From NCBI GenBank assembly GCA_905478795.1, contig CAJQJX010000011.1, positions 37,256 through 101,255 of the forward strand: a stretch of 64,000 bases of DNA, read 5' to 3'. The notes beneath the pieces are model-generated. The model was not told the origin of the DNA. It worked only from the letters and a program-made list of their open reading frames with translations, and did not search any database. Of the stretch, positions 8,653-17,292 are shown piece after piece (position 1 is the first letter of the stretch; each line of letters begins with the position of its first letter). The translations under genes were made by a program, and so were the position numbers. This DNA comes from an uncultured Flavobacteriales bacterium. GTDB taxonomy: Bacteria; Bacteroidota; Bacteroidia; Flavobacteriales_D; Sanyastnellaceae.

Positions 8653-9897
8653 GTGAACGTACCGTTTCGCATCGCCCGCCGGTATCTCTGGTCCCGGAAA
8701 TCGCAGCGCTTGATCCATTTGGTTTCGGGCATCTCGGTGTTTGTGGTCGCAGCAGTTGCCGCGGCCATGATCGCCATTCTCAGTGCCTTCAACGGCATCG
8801 AAGACCTCGTGGAAGACCTGTTTTCGAGCTTGGATACGGAGTTGGCGGTACTGCCCACCGAAGGCCGCACCATTGCAGCGGCATGGGTCGACAGCCTCCA
8901 AGCGCACCCTGGCATCGCCCACGCTGGGGGCGTGTTGGAACAAGACGTGGTCGTCCGGCGACAAGGTGAGCCAAGGGTGTGCACGCTGCTGGGGTTCGAT
9001 CTCGCACACGCCCGCTACACGGGTTTGGGGCAACGCCTGATTCGCGGAGGGCTCCTGCGCGAAGACACCTTGGGTATGCCTTGTGGGTATGTGGGGCTGG
9101 GCATTGCACGCCAGATGCGCTTGCCTTTCGAAGCCGACGCCCCGGTCACCTTGACGGTGGCGGCTCCCAAACGAGGCCGCAGCTTGGGTTCTATGAAAGG
9201 CCGCAGTTTGCTCGATGGTGGTGCCGAAAGCATGATGGTTTCGGGAAGACTTCCTGTTTGTGGTACGTTCTCCATCAATGCTGACATTGATGCCCGAACC
9301 ATCGTGGGGAGCCTTGGCTTTGCTCAAGAAGTGCTTCAAAGGCCCCAAAGCATATCCCGCATCGAAGTGGTTCCTGCTGCTGGCTGGAGCCAAGACCAGT
9401 TACGTGCTGCCTTGGACGGCTTGCTGCCGCCCACACTCAAAACCCGGACCCGACGGGAAAAGAATGCCCTGATTCACGCCACCAGTCGGGCCGAGAAATG
9501 GGCCACGTTTGCGATTCTGAGCTTCATTCTAGTGGTCGCCGCCTTTAACATTCTCGCCGCTTTGACCATGCTGCTCTTGGACAAGCGCCGCGATGTGGCC
9601 ACCCTGACCGCGATGGGCATGACTGGACGCGAAGTTCGGCAGGTATTTAGCTGGCAAGGACTCTTGATCAATGCAGTGGGTGCCGCATCGGGCATTGGCA
9701 TCGGGGTGGCGCTTGTGCTCCTGCAAGACCACTATGGGCTGGTTAGATTGGAAGGCGCGATGGTGCCTGCCTACCCTGTTGCGCTGCATGCCACCGACGT
9801 ATTGGGGGTGGCCGCCGTGGTCTTGGGCGTGGGAGGCACTTTTAGCGCTGTCATGGTGGCGTACCTCGTTCGTCGCATCGTGCCCGATGCGGGCTAA
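8653..9897 (+). CDS. lolE: LolC/LolE-family lipoprotein-release ABC permease
   Basis: Inner-membrane permease of the FtsX/LolCE class, 414 residues, expected to work with a LolD-type ATPase to extract lipoproteins from the inner membrane. The N-terminus FRIARRYLWSRKSQRLIH followed by a transmembrane helix and LSAFNGIE is the LolE signature. A large periplasmic domain (about residues 45-275) precedes three C-terminal helices beginning WATFAILSFILVVAAFNILA. No ATPase is adjacent. The start is GTG; no ATG gives the family N-terminus. Whether it acts as LolC, LolE or a homodimer cannot be told. Confidence 0.85.
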   Translation: MNVPFRIARRYLWSRKSQRLIHLVSGISVFVVAAVAAAMIAILSAFNGIEDLVEDLFSSLDTELAVLPTEGRTIAAAWVDSLQAHPGIAHAGGVLEQDVVVRRQGEPRVCTLLGFDLAHARYTGLGQRLIRGGLLREDTLGMPCGYVGLGIARQMRLPFEADAPVTLTVAAPKRGRSLGSMKGRSLLDGGAESMMVSGRLPVCGTFSINADIDARTIVGSLGFAQEVLQRPQSISRIEVVPAAGWSQDQLRAALDGLLPPTLKTRTRREKNALIHATSRAEKWATFAILSFILVVAAFNILAALTMLLLDKRRDVATLTAMGMTGREVRQVFSWQGLLINAVGAASGIGIGVALVLLQDHYGLVRLEGAMVPAYPVALHATDVLGVAAVVLGVGGTFSAVMVAYLVRRIVPDAG

Positions 9898-9902
9898 TTT
9901 TG
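9895..9902 (+). promoter_or_regulatory. -7 promoter element for dusB on the lolE stop codon
   Basis: TAATTTTG, a perfect TAnnTTTG. Its first three bases are the TAA stop of the permease gene, and the dusB ATG begins four bases after it (CACC spacer). Predicts a nearly leaderless dusB transcript. Confidence 0.55.
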
Positions 9903-9906
9903 CACC

Positions 9907-10902
9907 ATGGTCCGCATTGGCTCTGTAGAACTCGGTGAATTCCCCCTCCTCCTGGCCCCCATGGAGGATGTGAGCGATCCCCCCTTCCGTACCCTGTGCA
10001 AAAAGCACGGTGCGGATATGATGTACACGGAGTTCATCAGCTCAGAAGGACTGATTCGTGACGCGGTCAAAAGCAGGCAAAAACTCGATATCTACGAAAA
10101 AGAAAGGCCCGTCGGCATACAGATTTTTGGGTCCGAAATCGACTCCATGCGCCGTGCTGCCGAGATCACAGCGGCGTCTGGGCCCGATGTGCTCGACATC
10201 AACTACGGTTGCCCGGTCAAGAAGGTCGCCTGCAAAGGTGCTGGTGCTGGAATCCTGCAAGACATTCCCAAAATGGTCTCCATGACCAAGGAGATAGTAG
10301 AGGCCGTTGACCTTCCGGTAACGGTGAAGACCCGCCTGGGGTGGGACGACAACTCTAAGTACATCGTAGAAGTGGCAGAACGGCTTCAAGACGTGGGCAT
10401 CCAGGCCATTTCCATCCACGGCCGCACCCGCGCTCAGATGTACAAGGGTGAAGCCGACTGGTCGTTGATTCGGGCCGTCAAAGAGAACCCCAACATGCAC
10501 ATTCCCGTCTTTGGCAATGGCGACATCGACACCCCAGAAAAGGCGCTTGCTTACCGCAAAGAATATGGCGTCGACGGCATCATGATTGGCAGAGGGAGCA
10601 TTGGAAACCCCTGGATCTTCGATGAGATCAAGCACTTCTTCGCGACGGGAGAGCACCTGGCCGCCCCCACAGTTTCCGACAGGGTGGAAGCAGCTCGGGC
10701 CCACCTGGTGCATAGCCTTGAATGGAAGGGCGAACGGCTCGGCGTGGTGGAAATGAGGCGGCACTACGCGAACTATTTCCGGGGCTTGGCCCACTTCAAG
10801 CAACACCGATTGGTCTTGGTCACCGAGGAAAGTCCAGCCGCACTTCATGCGGAACTCGACAAGGTGGCCGAAACCTATTCAGACGGCATCTCCAACGCTT
10901 AG
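9907..10902 (+). CDS. dusB: tRNA-dihydrouridine synthase
   Basis: FMN-dependent enzyme that reduces specific uridines in tRNA to dihydrouridine. The 331-residue protein begins with the TIM-barrel motif LLAPMEDVSDPPFR, has the catalytic cysteine in NYGCPVKKVACKGAGAG (Cys102), then VKTRLGWD, ISIHGRTRAQMYKGEADW, and the FMN phosphate site VFGNGDIDTPEKA with GIMIGRGSIGNPW. The C-terminal helical domain is present. DusB is the closest fit among Dus classes. Its likely promoter overlaps the preceding stop codon. Confidence 0.94.
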   Translation: MVRIGSVELGEFPLLLAPMEDVSDPPFRTLCKKHGADMMYTEFISSEGLIRDAVKSRQKLDIYEKERPVGIQIFGSEIDSMRRAAEITAASGPDVLDINYGCPVKKVACKGAGAGILQDIPKMVSMTKEIVEAVDLPVTVKTRLGWDDNSKYIVEVAERLQDVGIQAISIHGRTRAQMYKGEADWSLIRAVKENPNMHIPVFGNGDIDTPEKALAYRKEYGVDGIMIGRGSIGNPWIFDEIKHFFATGEHLAAPTVSDRVEAARAHLVHSLEWKGERLGVVEMRRHYANYFRGLAHFKQHRLVLVTEESPAALHAELDKVAETYSDGISNA

Positions 10903-10907
10903 ATTCA
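10900..10907 (+). promoter_or_regulatory. Weak -7-like element on the dusB stop codon
   Basis: TAGATTCA, two bases from TAnnTTTG. TAG is the dusB stop codon, and the GTG start of the next gene follows after four bases (CAGT). Weak alone; listed because spacing and stop-codon overlap repeat a pattern seen elsewhere here. Confidence 0.22.
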
Positions 10908-10911
10908 CAGT

Positions 10912-11805
10912 GTGAATAGCGAACGCATCCAAGCGCTCAGTCGGGCGCTCATCTTCCTCGGGCTCGTCTTTGTATGCTCCGTTACGGCCTCCGTCATGGC
11001 TGCAATGCTCACCCCCCTCTTTTTCTCTGAGGCCGTGAGCACCATGCCCGGTGGGCCCTTGCCCTCCAGCGCAAGCGAATGGTGGCAATTGCACCTTCAA
11101 AACCTGATCAGTCAGTCCCTTGGTTTTGGGGGGGCCGTAGCGATCGCCGCTGTACTGTGGAAGCGATCCGTCCCGGTCGGACTCGGCGCCTCACCCCGCG
11201 CATTGGCGCCCTTGGGCTTGTTGGTGGTGGTGCTCGCTACACTGTTGTCTGCGCCTGTAATGGCCATGCTGTACGAGTGGAATGTGTGGGCCATCCCCGA
11301 AGGCTCCGCTTTGGAGGCCATCTTCAAACCCATCGAGGCGATGCTCGAAGAGGTGACCACTTTCTTGGTCACTGCAGAAGGCAACCGCCGCATCATTGTG
11401 ATCCTCAGCGTTGCGCTGGTGCCTGCAGTTTTCGAGGAGTTGGCCTTTAGAGGGGCATTGCAGCCCTTGCTGATCAAGGCCACCGGAAAGCCGTGGGTCG
11501 GGATCGCCATCGCCTCTGTCATCTTTAGCGCCATCCACTTTCAATTCTATGGATTCTTGCCCCGCGTTTTTCTCGGAGCGCTTTTTGGGTGGTTCGCGTA
11601 CCGCAGTGGAAGCCTATTGCCGGGAATGTTGGCACACTTCGTCAACAACGCAGGGGCGGCTGTTACCCTGTGGTACACGGGCAGCATGACCGAAGACCTG
11701 TTCGAAATAGAGACTTGGACCGTCTTGGTGAGTGTGACATTGACCGCGGCCACCCTCCTGGCTTACCACCGTCTTATGCCTGATTCGGCGCATCGCGCAG
11801 GCTGA
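10912..11805 (+). CDS. CPBP-family intramembrane metalloprotease
   Basis: Polytopic membrane protein of 297 residues with the CPBP/ABI (CAAX protease-like) motifs: EELAFRG near residue 175, HFQFYGFLPRVFLGALFGW from about residue 209 and HFVNNAGA near 242. The two glutamates and the histidines are the expected zinc-binding and catalytic residues, all present. Substrates of bacterial members are mostly unknown; roles in immunity to peptides or membrane-protein processing have been described for some. The GTG at 10912 follows dusB by nine bases. Its last 32 bases overlap the end of ispD on the other strand. Confidence 0.88.
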   Translation: MNSERIQALSRALIFLGLVFVCSVTASVMAAMLTPLFFSEAVSTMPGGPLPSSASEWWQLHLQNLISQSLGFGGAVAIAAVLWKRSVPVGLGASPRALAPLGLLVVVLATLLSAPVMAMLYEWNVWAIPEGSALEAIFKPIEAMLEEVTTFLVTAEGNRRIIVILSVALVPAVFEELAFRGALQPLLIKATGKPWVGIAIASVIFSAIHFQFYGFLPRVFLGALFGWFAYRSGSLLPGMLAHFVNNAGAAVTLWYTGSMTEDLFEIETWTVLVSVTLTAATLLAYHRLMPDSAHRAG

Positions 11806-12478
11806 GGAAGGCCTCTGCGCTCAACAAATCTTCTGGCGTGGTGATTTTGATGTTGTGGAGGTCACCGTCCACCAAGGTCACATCACTTCCCCCAAACTCC
11901 CACACCGATGCGTCATCGGTGAAGTGAGGTTGATAGCCCACTTCGTACGCCACGCGCAGACGGGGTAAGGAAAAGACCTGTGGTGTTTGCACAGCGCGCA
12001 GTGCTGCACGGTTGAGTGGCGCACTCCCCTGCTCCCCCACATGGCGAATGGTGTCTTTGACCGGGACAACCGGAATCGCAGCACCGCTCTTCTCCGCGGC
12101 CTCATAGCACCGTCGAATGGTGTCCACTTCTGCAAAAGGGCGCACTGCATCGTGGATGCCCACCCACCCGGTTCCTTCGGGCAAGGCTGCCATGCCCTCG
12201 CGCACGGAGTGAAAGCGCTCTGCCCCTCCATTGACCACCCGATCAACCCGAGCTTCAGGATGGGCTGTGACCACCTCTTCCCAAGCTGGGTGCAGACTCT
12301 CGTGAAGCACCAGCACGATGTACAAATCGGGGTAGGCTTCCCGGAACCTGGTGAGGGTATGCACGATAACCGGCCGGCCCCCAAGCGGTAAAAACTGCTT
12401 GGCGACCGGCCGGTTCATGCGGGTGCCTGTGCCGCCCGCGACGAGGATCAGGTATCGCATGCGGCTCAGGCTAGACAT
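11774..12478 (-). CDS. ispD: 2-C-methyl-D-erythritol 4-phosphate cytidylyltransferase
   Basis: Third enzyme of the non-mevalonate isoprenoid pathway, joining CTP and methylerythritol phosphate. The nucleotide-binding motif VAGGTGTRMNRPVAKQF lies at the N-terminus, followed by GGAERFHSVREGM, GIHDAVRPF and PVKDTIRHV, with RAVQTPQVF later. The ATG at 12478 overlaps the superoxide dismutase stop by one base (TAATG) and gives 234 residues; a second ATG at 12460 gives a 228-residue form closer to typical N-termini. Either is possible. The 3' end overlaps the CPBP gene head-on by 32 bp. Other enzymes of this pathway are not in the window. Confidence 0.93.
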   Translation of the reverse strand: MSSLSRMRYLILVAGGTGTRMNRPVAKQFLPLGGRPVIVHTLTRFREAYPDLYIVLVLHESLHPAWEEVVTAHPEARVDRVVNGGAERFHSVREGMAALPEGTGWVGIHDAVRPFAEVDTIRRCYEAAEKSGAAIPVVPVKDTIRHVGEQGSAPLNRAALRAVQTPQVFSLPRLRVAYEVGYQPHFTDDASVWEFGGSDVTLVDGDLHNIKITTPEDLLSAEAFLSLRDAPNQA

Positions 12479-13083
12479 TAGCCGCGTGCAGCGGCGAAAC
12501 GCTCGGAGATGGCGTTCCAATCAATGACATTGAAGAACGCCGCGATGTAATCGGGACGGCGGTTCTGGTAGTTCAAGTAGTAGGCGTGCTCCCAAACGTC
12601 AAGACCAAGGATGGGGAATCCACCGCATCCCACGCCGTTCATCAGGGGGTTGTCCTGGTTGGCAGATGAGCACACTTCGAGGGCGCCACCTTTCACGCAG
12701 AGCCAAGCCCATCCGCTACCAAAGCGGGTCGCGGCGGCTGCAGCAAAGGCCTCTTTAAATCCGTCGTAGCTGCCAAAGGCAGCGTCGATGGCGGCACCGA
12801 GATCACCGCTAGGTGCACCTCCTCCATTGGGAGACATGCTCGTCCAGAACATGTTGTGGTTGTAGTATCCTCCACCATTGTTGCGCACAGCACCGTTGTC
12901 AGCGTGCTGACCGCACAGTTCTTCGATGGATTTACCGGCGAGGTCAGTGCCTTCGATGGCCGCATTCAGCTTGGCGGTGTATCCGGCGTGGTGCTTGCCG
13001 TGGTGAATTTCCATGGTGCGCGCGTCGATGTGAGGCTCGAGGGCGTCGTAGGCGTATGGAAGTGCGGGGAGTTCAAATGACAT
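12478..13083 (-). CDS. sodA: Superoxide dismutase, Fe/Mn family
   Basis: Converts superoxide to oxygen and hydrogen peroxide. The 201-residue protein has the four metal ligands His27 (HHGKHH), His76 (NHNMFW), Asp162 and His166 (DVWEHAYYL). Gln143 in ANQDNPL with glycine before the NHNMFW block is the pattern of manganese enzymes rather than iron enzymes, so Mn is predicted, though cambialistic members exist. No signal peptide, so cytoplasmic. It is translationally linked to ispD. A -7-like element lies 30 bases upstream on the stop codon of the S41 protease gene. Confidence 0.94.
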   Translation of the reverse strand: MSFELPALPYAYDALEPHIDARTMEIHHGKHHAGYTAKLNAAIEGTDLAGKSIEELCGQHADNGAVRNNGGGYYNHNMFWTSMSPNGGGAPSGDLGAAIDAAFGSYDGFKEAFAAAAATRFGSGWAWLCVKGGALEVCSSANQDNPLMNGVGCGGFPILGLDVWEHAYYLNYQNRRPDYIAAFFNVIDWNAISERFAAARG

Positions 13084-13113
13084 GGTGTGGATATTGAGGG
13101 GTTCTTCGGAATG

Positions 13114-13121
13114 CGAATTTA
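13114..13121 (-). promoter_or_regulatory. Candidate -7 element for superoxide dismutase on the upstream stop codon
   Basis: TAAATTCG on the minus strand, one base from TAnnTTTG. Its TAA is the stop codon of the S41 protease gene (13121-13119). Predicted leader about 30 nt. Confidence 0.4.
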
Positions 13122-14786
13122 GTCGTTCTGATCGGGCTCTGTAGCCGGTGGGGGCGCGGGTTCTGGTGCCAACACTGCAGCGATCTCTTCAAATACGTCT
13201 TGTGCTGCTTTCCATTCATCGTCCCAATCCAAAGAAGACCGGTGGCCTGCAGACTCGCCCCACACGTTGTGCGCAACGCGCTCAACGATTCTTCTGCGGG
13301 TCAGAACTGTGGCACGGGCGCGCCCTTCTTCTGGAAGGTATGTTTCGTCGATCAGTGCTGCGACCCCAAGGTCATAGCCCCTTTCGACCTGTTCCAAGAA
13401 GGCCGACACACCGCCCATAGCCACAAGCTCGGGCCGCTTTTCTTCCGTGAGTTGAAAAGCGTGTTCCCGAATGCGACCTGCGTAAACGAGCTCTCTGAAA
13501 GACGCGGGATAACTCCCGGTATCCAAGGGCACAAAGACGTCTGGCGCAATGCCTCCACCTCCAAATACTGTGCGGCCAGAGCGGGTCAGAAAGGCCAATG
13601 AATCCACCCGATACACGCTGTCTTCCACGAGGTATTCTCCCCGCTCCTCGCGCTCGCGCCATTCCTGTTCATAGTCGACCCCATTGCCATAGGGACGCTG
13701 AATCGAACGGCCGCTCGGCGTGTAGTAACGGGCCACCGTCAACCTCAAGGCACCGCGGTCCGCCACCGGAAACTCCTCCTGGACCAGTCCTTTTCCAAAG
13801 GTTCGGCGTCCAACCACCACTCCGCGGTCGTGGTCCTGAATCGCACCTGCAAAAATTTCGCTCGCAGAGGCACTGCCTTCATCGACCATGATGACCAGCG
13901 GTTCCTTGCGGAAAGCACCGGGGCGGTCGGTCAGGTAATCGCGCCTGGGCTGGGCGGTCCCTTCCGTGTAGACAACGAGGTCTCCCTTTTCCAAGAAATG
14001 CTCTACCATCGGCACCGCAGCATGCAAGTAGCCTCCGCCGTTGCCCCGTAAATCCAACACAAAGCGCTGGGCCCCGGCATCGCGCAATGCGAAGAGGGCT
14101 TGTTCGAACTCTTCATGGGTGTTGCGCGCAAAACGGATGACCTTGATGTAACCGACATCGCCAAGAACCTCTGCAGACACCACGCTGTGAATGGGGATGC
14201 GCCCTCTCCGAATGCTCACATCCACAGAATCCGATGTGGTTCGGCCCGGACGGAACAGCCCCAATCGGACGTTCGTTCCCGCGGGACCTTTGAGCAGCTC
14301 CATGACTTTGGAGTTGGTCAATCCCGTACCCGCAATCACGGAGTCGTCCACCTCCACAATGCGGTCGCCAGCCAATACGCCGGCTTCAGCACTTGGTCCG
14401 CCTGGAATGGGAGTGACCACCATGATGGTGTCATTCTGGAGTAGAAATTCCACGCCGATGCCCTCGAAGTTGCCTTCCATCGGCTCCGCCATAGCTGCAA
14501 GTTCGGCGCTGCTAAACCAGTCGCTGTGCGGGTCCAGTTCATCCAAGATGGCATCGATCGCCACTTCAGTTAACCTCGACCGGTCCACTGGGTCCACATA
14601 CATGCGGTCGATGCGGTCCAACACAGAGGTCAGCACCTGTCCTGTAGGCGCATATTCACGTCCCTGAAGGCTCCAAATTGCCTGCTCTCCATGAAGCCCC
14701 CGACCCAAGTAAGCTCCTAACATGAGGGCAACCCCGAGTGCCAAGGGCATCCAGGCGCGCGGGACAGGTGGTCGGTTATTGGACAT
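13119..14786 (-). CDS. ctpA: S41 family C-terminal processing protease
   Basis: Periplasmic serine protease with an N-terminal membrane anchor (residues about 12-28), a PDZ domain around [20 protein letters not shown], and the S41 core. The serine motif is [15 protein letters not shown], and the lysine-glutamine pair is in [11 protein letters not shown], so the Ser/Lys catalytic set is intact. At 555 residues it has the extra C-terminal region common in Bacteroidota Ctp proteins, rich in Pro/Ala at the end. Likely acts on envelope proteins after PDZ recognition of C-termini. It overlaps the deaminase gene by 11 bases and is co-directional with sod and ispD. Confidence 0.93.
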   Translation of the reverse strand: MSNNRPPVPRAWMPLALGVALMLGAYLGRGLHGEQAIWSLQGREYAPTGQVLTSVLDRIDRMYVDPVDRSRLTEVAIDAILDELDPHSDWFSSAELAAMAEPMEGNFEGIGVEFLLQNDTIMVVTPIPGGPSAEAGVLAGDRIVEVDDSVIAGTGLTNSKVMELLKGPAGTNVRLGLFRPGRTTSDSVDVSIRRGRIPIHSVVSAEVLGDVGYIKVIRFARNTHEEFEQALFALRDAGAQRFVLDLRGNGGGYLHAAVPMVEHFLEKGDLVVYTEGTAQPRRDYLTDRPGAFRKEPLVIMVDEGSASASEIFAGAIQDHDRGVVVGRRTFGKGLVQEEFPVADRGALRLTVARYYTPSGRSIQRPYGNGVDYEQEWREREERGEYLVEDSVYRVDSLAFLTRSGRTVFGGGGIAPDVFVPLDTGSYPASFRELVYAGRIREHAFQLTEEKRPELVAMGGVSAFLEQVERGYDLGVAALIDETYLPEEGRARATVLTRRRIVERVAHNVWGESAGHRSSLDWDDEWKAAQDVFEEIAAVLAPEPAPPPATEPDQND

Positions 14787-15231
14787 CCGTGTAACGTACA
14801 GTTTGAACGCCTGCTTGGTTCAAGAACTTCAAACCGGAATCGTCCTTGTAGGCGTCGATATAGACCAGCCGACGAATGCCGACTTGATGAATGAGCTTGG
14901 CGCATTCACGACACGGCGATAAGGTGATGTAGAGCGTGGCGCCCTTGGCGGTGTGTGAGGACCTTGCCAGCTTGGTGATGGCATTGGCTTCGGCATGCAG
15001 CACGTACCAATGGGTTTCTCCCTCTGCATTCTCGCAGGCATTGGGCATGCCACTCGGCGTGCCGTTGTAGCCATCGGAGACGATCATGCCCTCGCGCACA
15101 ATCAGCGCGCCCACTTGCTTGCGCTGACAGTGGGACAAGGCGGCCCATTCACGGGCCATCCTCAAATAGGCCCTGTCGTAACGGCTTTGCTTTTCCACAT
15201 CCACCCAACGAAGGTAATGGGTCACCCGCAT
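14776..15231 (-). CDS. dCMP/cytidine deaminase family protein (ComEB-like)
   Basis: Zinc enzyme of 151 residues that most likely deaminates dCMP to dUMP for dTMP synthesis. The zinc-binding and catalytic residues are His79 and Glu81 (HAEANA) and Cys107/Cys110 (SPCRECA). The motif VSDGYNGTPSGM is typical of dCMP deaminases and ComEB. ATG at 15231 is used; a GTG at 15204 would give a start closer to some homologues. The 3' end overlaps the S41 protease gene by 11 bases, so the two are in one transcript. Divergent from the cobalamin adenosyltransferase gene. Confidence 0.9.
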   Translation of the reverse strand: MRVTHYLRWVDVEKQSRYDRAYLRMAREWAALSHCQRKQVGALIVREGMIVSDGYNGTPSGMPNACENAEGETHWYVLHAEANAITKLARSSHTAKGATLYITLSPCRECAKLIHQVGIRRLVYIDAYKDDSGLKFLNQAGVQTVRYTDVQ

Positions 15232-15269
15232 CCCTGACCCTGCCTTGACATCGGTTGTGTTTCTAAGTG

Positions 15270-15277
15270 CACCTTTG
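15270..15277 (+). promoter_or_regulatory. Candidate -7-like element four bases before a start codon
   Basis: CACCTTTG, one base from TAnnTTTG, followed by CAGC and the ATG at 15282. Weak alone because the usually conserved first T is missing. Confidence 0.28.
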
Positions 15278-15281
15278 CAGC

Positions 15282-15839
15282 ATGCGCATTTATACCCGCA
15301 CCGGAGATGGAGGTGAAACCTCTCTGTTCGATGGCTCTCGTGTCCACAAGGATGACGCCCGAATCGAAGCTTATGGCACGATAGACGAACTCAATGCTGT
15401 CGTCGGTGTCTTGCTCGATCACGCCACTTTGGCTCCACAGCAAGAAGAATTTCGAAAAATCCAGGATCATTTGTTTCGCATTGGCGGCATGTTTGCCGAT
15501 CCCAATGGGCCGCGCGAAGGCCAGCCCATGGTGGATGCGTCAGATGTTGAAGGCCTGGAGCATTGGATCGACGGGATGGAGAAAGACCTCCCGCCTCTGC
15601 GCCACTTTGTGCTCCCCGGCGGTTCGCCTGCCGTCTCCGCATGCCACGTGGCCCGCACGGTTTGTCGCAGGGCAGAGCGCCGCGCTGTCGCTTTGGACCG
15701 GCTCGTTGTGCAGTCGGCCGACGCTATGCGCTACCTGAATCGGCTGAGTGACGCCTTTTTTACACTCGGTCGCTGGGCAGCGCATTCAGAGGGTACAGTG
15801 GAAGAAAAGTGGCCCCGTGACACGAATCCTAGCTCCTGA
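15282..15839 (+). CDS. Cob(I)alamin adenosyltransferase, PduO type
   Basis: Transfers the adenosyl group from ATP to cob(I)alamin, making the coenzyme form of B12 needed by methylmalonyl-CoA mutase. The 185-residue four-helix protein starts with the ATP-binding motif RIYTRTGDGGETSLFDGSRV, continues RIEAYGTIDELNAVVG, and has the second ATP site CRRAERRAVAL and YLNRLSDAFFTLGRW, all characteristic of the PduO class. The open frame extends upstream to 15267, but the ATG at 15282 matches family N-termini. It fits the methylmalonyl-CoA epimerase at 2218 in one pathway. Confidence 0.93.
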   Translation: MRIYTRTGDGGETSLFDGSRVHKDDARIEAYGTIDELNAVVGVLLDHATLAPQQEEFRKIQDHLFRIGGMFADPNGPREGQPMVDASDVEGLEHWIDGMEKDLPPLRHFVLPGGSPAVSACHVARTVCRRAERRAVALDRLVVQSADAMRYLNRLSDAFFTLGRWAAHSEGTVEEKWPRDTNPSS

Positions 15840-15871
15840 GCCAAACATTTTGCGCTGATTTTGCGTAAGGC

Positions 15872-15901
15872 TTGCACAGTATTGAGACTCGGTTACTTTT
15901 G
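15872..15901 (+). promoter_or_regulatory. Bacteroidota-type promoter for the DUF2795 gene
   Basis: TTG at 15872-15874, a 19-base spacer, and a perfect -7 element TACTTTTG at 15894-15901. Both elements and the spacing fit the published Bacteroidota consensus, making this the most complete promoter in the window. Predicted leader about 18-20 nt before the ATG at 15924. Confidence 0.7.
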
Positions 15902-15923
15902 CCGCGCCCAAATGTGACACACC

Positions 15924-16145
15924 ATGTATTGGACACTTGAATTAGCCTCCTACCTCGAAGACGCTCCTTGGCCCGCCACAAAGGACGAGCTGATTGACTT
16001 CGCTATGCGTACCGGTGCCCCCCTAGAAGTGGTGGAGAACCTTCAGCACATTGAAGACGATCAGGAGACTTACGACACCATTGAAGACATCTGGCCGGAC
16101 TATCCGTCAAAGGAAGACTTCTTCTTTAATGAAGACGAATACTGA
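15924..16145 (+). CDS. DUF2795 family protein
   Basis: Acidic 73-residue protein of a family extremely conserved across Bacteroidota, recognisable from MYWTLELASYLEDAPWPATK and DIWPDYPSKEDFFFNEDEY. No signal peptide or membrane helix, so cytoplasmic. The function is not known to me. It stands alone as a single-gene unit, with its own well-formed promoter 23 bases upstream and an intrinsic terminator 20 bases downstream, which together suggest strong, independent expression. Confidence 0.9.
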   Translation: MYWTLELASYLEDAPWPATKDELIDFAMRTGAPLEVVENLQHIEDDQETYDTIEDIWPDYPSKEDFFFNEDEY

Positions 16146-16165
16146 CACCTCTGCACCTTGCAGCG

Positions 16166-16198
16166 AAAGCCGGTTCCCTCATGAACTGGCTTTTTTTT
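16166..16198 (+). terminator. Intrinsic terminator after the DUF2795 gene
   Basis: Stem AAAGCCGGTT (16166-16175) with AACTGGCTTT, one G-T wobble, an 8-nt loop, and a run of eight T from 16191. It lies between convergent genes, so it also faces the end of the aspartokinase gene. Confidence 0.85.
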
Positions 16199-16224
16199 GT
16201 CCTCCTGTTTGGGGTTGATGCCTG

Positions 16225-17292
16225 TCAAAAAACCAAACGAATGCAGCCCGGAATGTTTGGGTCGGCCACAGAAGAAGCGGCCGACCGGTCCGGAAAAACG
16301 GCATTCCACTCTGCGAGGGCTGCATCGGGATGGTTGGTGAGGCAGCGCACCTCTTCTTCTCCTGATATGCCGGAACCAAACGCCCACAGCAAGGGCAATC
16401 CAAGTGGTGCCGTTTGTCCTTCGATCACCGTCCCCGTTGCTTCGGGCTGCTGAAAGCTGCGGACCTCCAAGGGGATATCGGCACGCTGAAGCGGAGCCAT
16501 GGTTGCGGGATGCAGAATGCCTGCTCCGGCCTGACTCATCCTTTCTGCTGTCCCATGGTCGAGCCGTTCGATTTTTTGGGCGGAAGGCCAGCGTCTCGGA
16601 TCTCCTGTCATCACACCTTCGACGTCCTTCCAAACCACGAGGCGCTCCGCGCCCCATGCCTCCGCGAGCAATGCCCCGCTATAATCTGAACCTTCTCTGC
16701 CCAACGTGGTCGGTATGCCACCCAACGTTCCTCCCACAAACCCTTGGGTGACCGCCAAGCCACCGCCCATTGCCGACAATGCGCGCCGAATAGCCTCTCC
16801 TGTGCTGGACAAGTCGACCTGTGCGGTGCGGTGCGTTTCGTCGGTCCGAATGAGGTGCCACGCCGATAGCCACTGAGCGGGCACACCCAGTTCCATCAGG
16901 TGAGCATGGACAATCCGCGTGGACAGGCGCTCTCCAAAACCCACGATGGCATCATAGCCTTTTGCGTCTGCCATCGCCTTCCCGTTCAAGGATTCGGCTA
17001 CAGACAGAAGTTCGGCCACATCCTTGCGGAGCAGGGCCGCCGGAAGCGACAAATCCCTCACCACATTGGTGTGAAAGTCCAGCACAGCAGCACAGCGTGC
17101 CTCCACAGCTCCACCTTCTGGAAGACCCCTCCACACCTTCTCCAAGGCGTTGGTGGACTTGGCCATCGCGCTGACGACCACAACCGGTTGAATCCCTTGA
17201 TCGCACAACCCTTGTACGATGCGCCCTACGTTCCGGACCGCCTCGGCGTCCCGCACAGACGCCCCACCAAATTTGTGGACCTCACGCTTCAT
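16225..17292 (-). CDS. lysC: Aspartate kinase, short form lacking recognisable ACT domains
   Basis: Phosphorylates aspartate, the first step toward lysine, threonine and methionine. The kinase domain is complete: KFGGASVRDAEAVRNV at the N-terminus (the Ala-Ser variant common in Bacteroidota), GFGERLSTRI, LGREGSDYSGALLAEA, WKDVEGVMTGDPR and GILHPATMAPL. At 355 residues it is about 60-100 short of usual monofunctional enzymes. The region after residue 285 does not resemble the two regulatory ACT domains, so feedback control by lysine or threonine may be absent. The ATG overlaps the acetyltransferase stop by four bases (ATGA). Confidence 0.9.
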   Translation of the reverse strand: MKREVHKFGGASVRDAEAVRNVGRIVQGLCDQGIQPVVVVSAMAKSTNALEKVWRGLPEGGAVEARCAAVLDFHTNVVRDLSLPAALLRKDVAELLSVAESLNGKAMADAKGYDAIVGFGERLSTRIVHAHLMELGVPAQWLSAWHLIRTDETHRTAQVDLSSTGEAIRRALSAMGGGLAVTQGFVGGTLGGIPTTLGREGSDYSGALLAEAWGAERLVVWKDVEGVMTGDPRRWPSAQKIERLDHGTAERMSQAGAGILHPATMAPLQRADIPLEVRSFQQPEATGTVIEGQTAPLGLPLLWAFGSGISGEEEVRCLTNHPDAALAEWNAVFPDRSAASSVADPNIPGCIRLVF

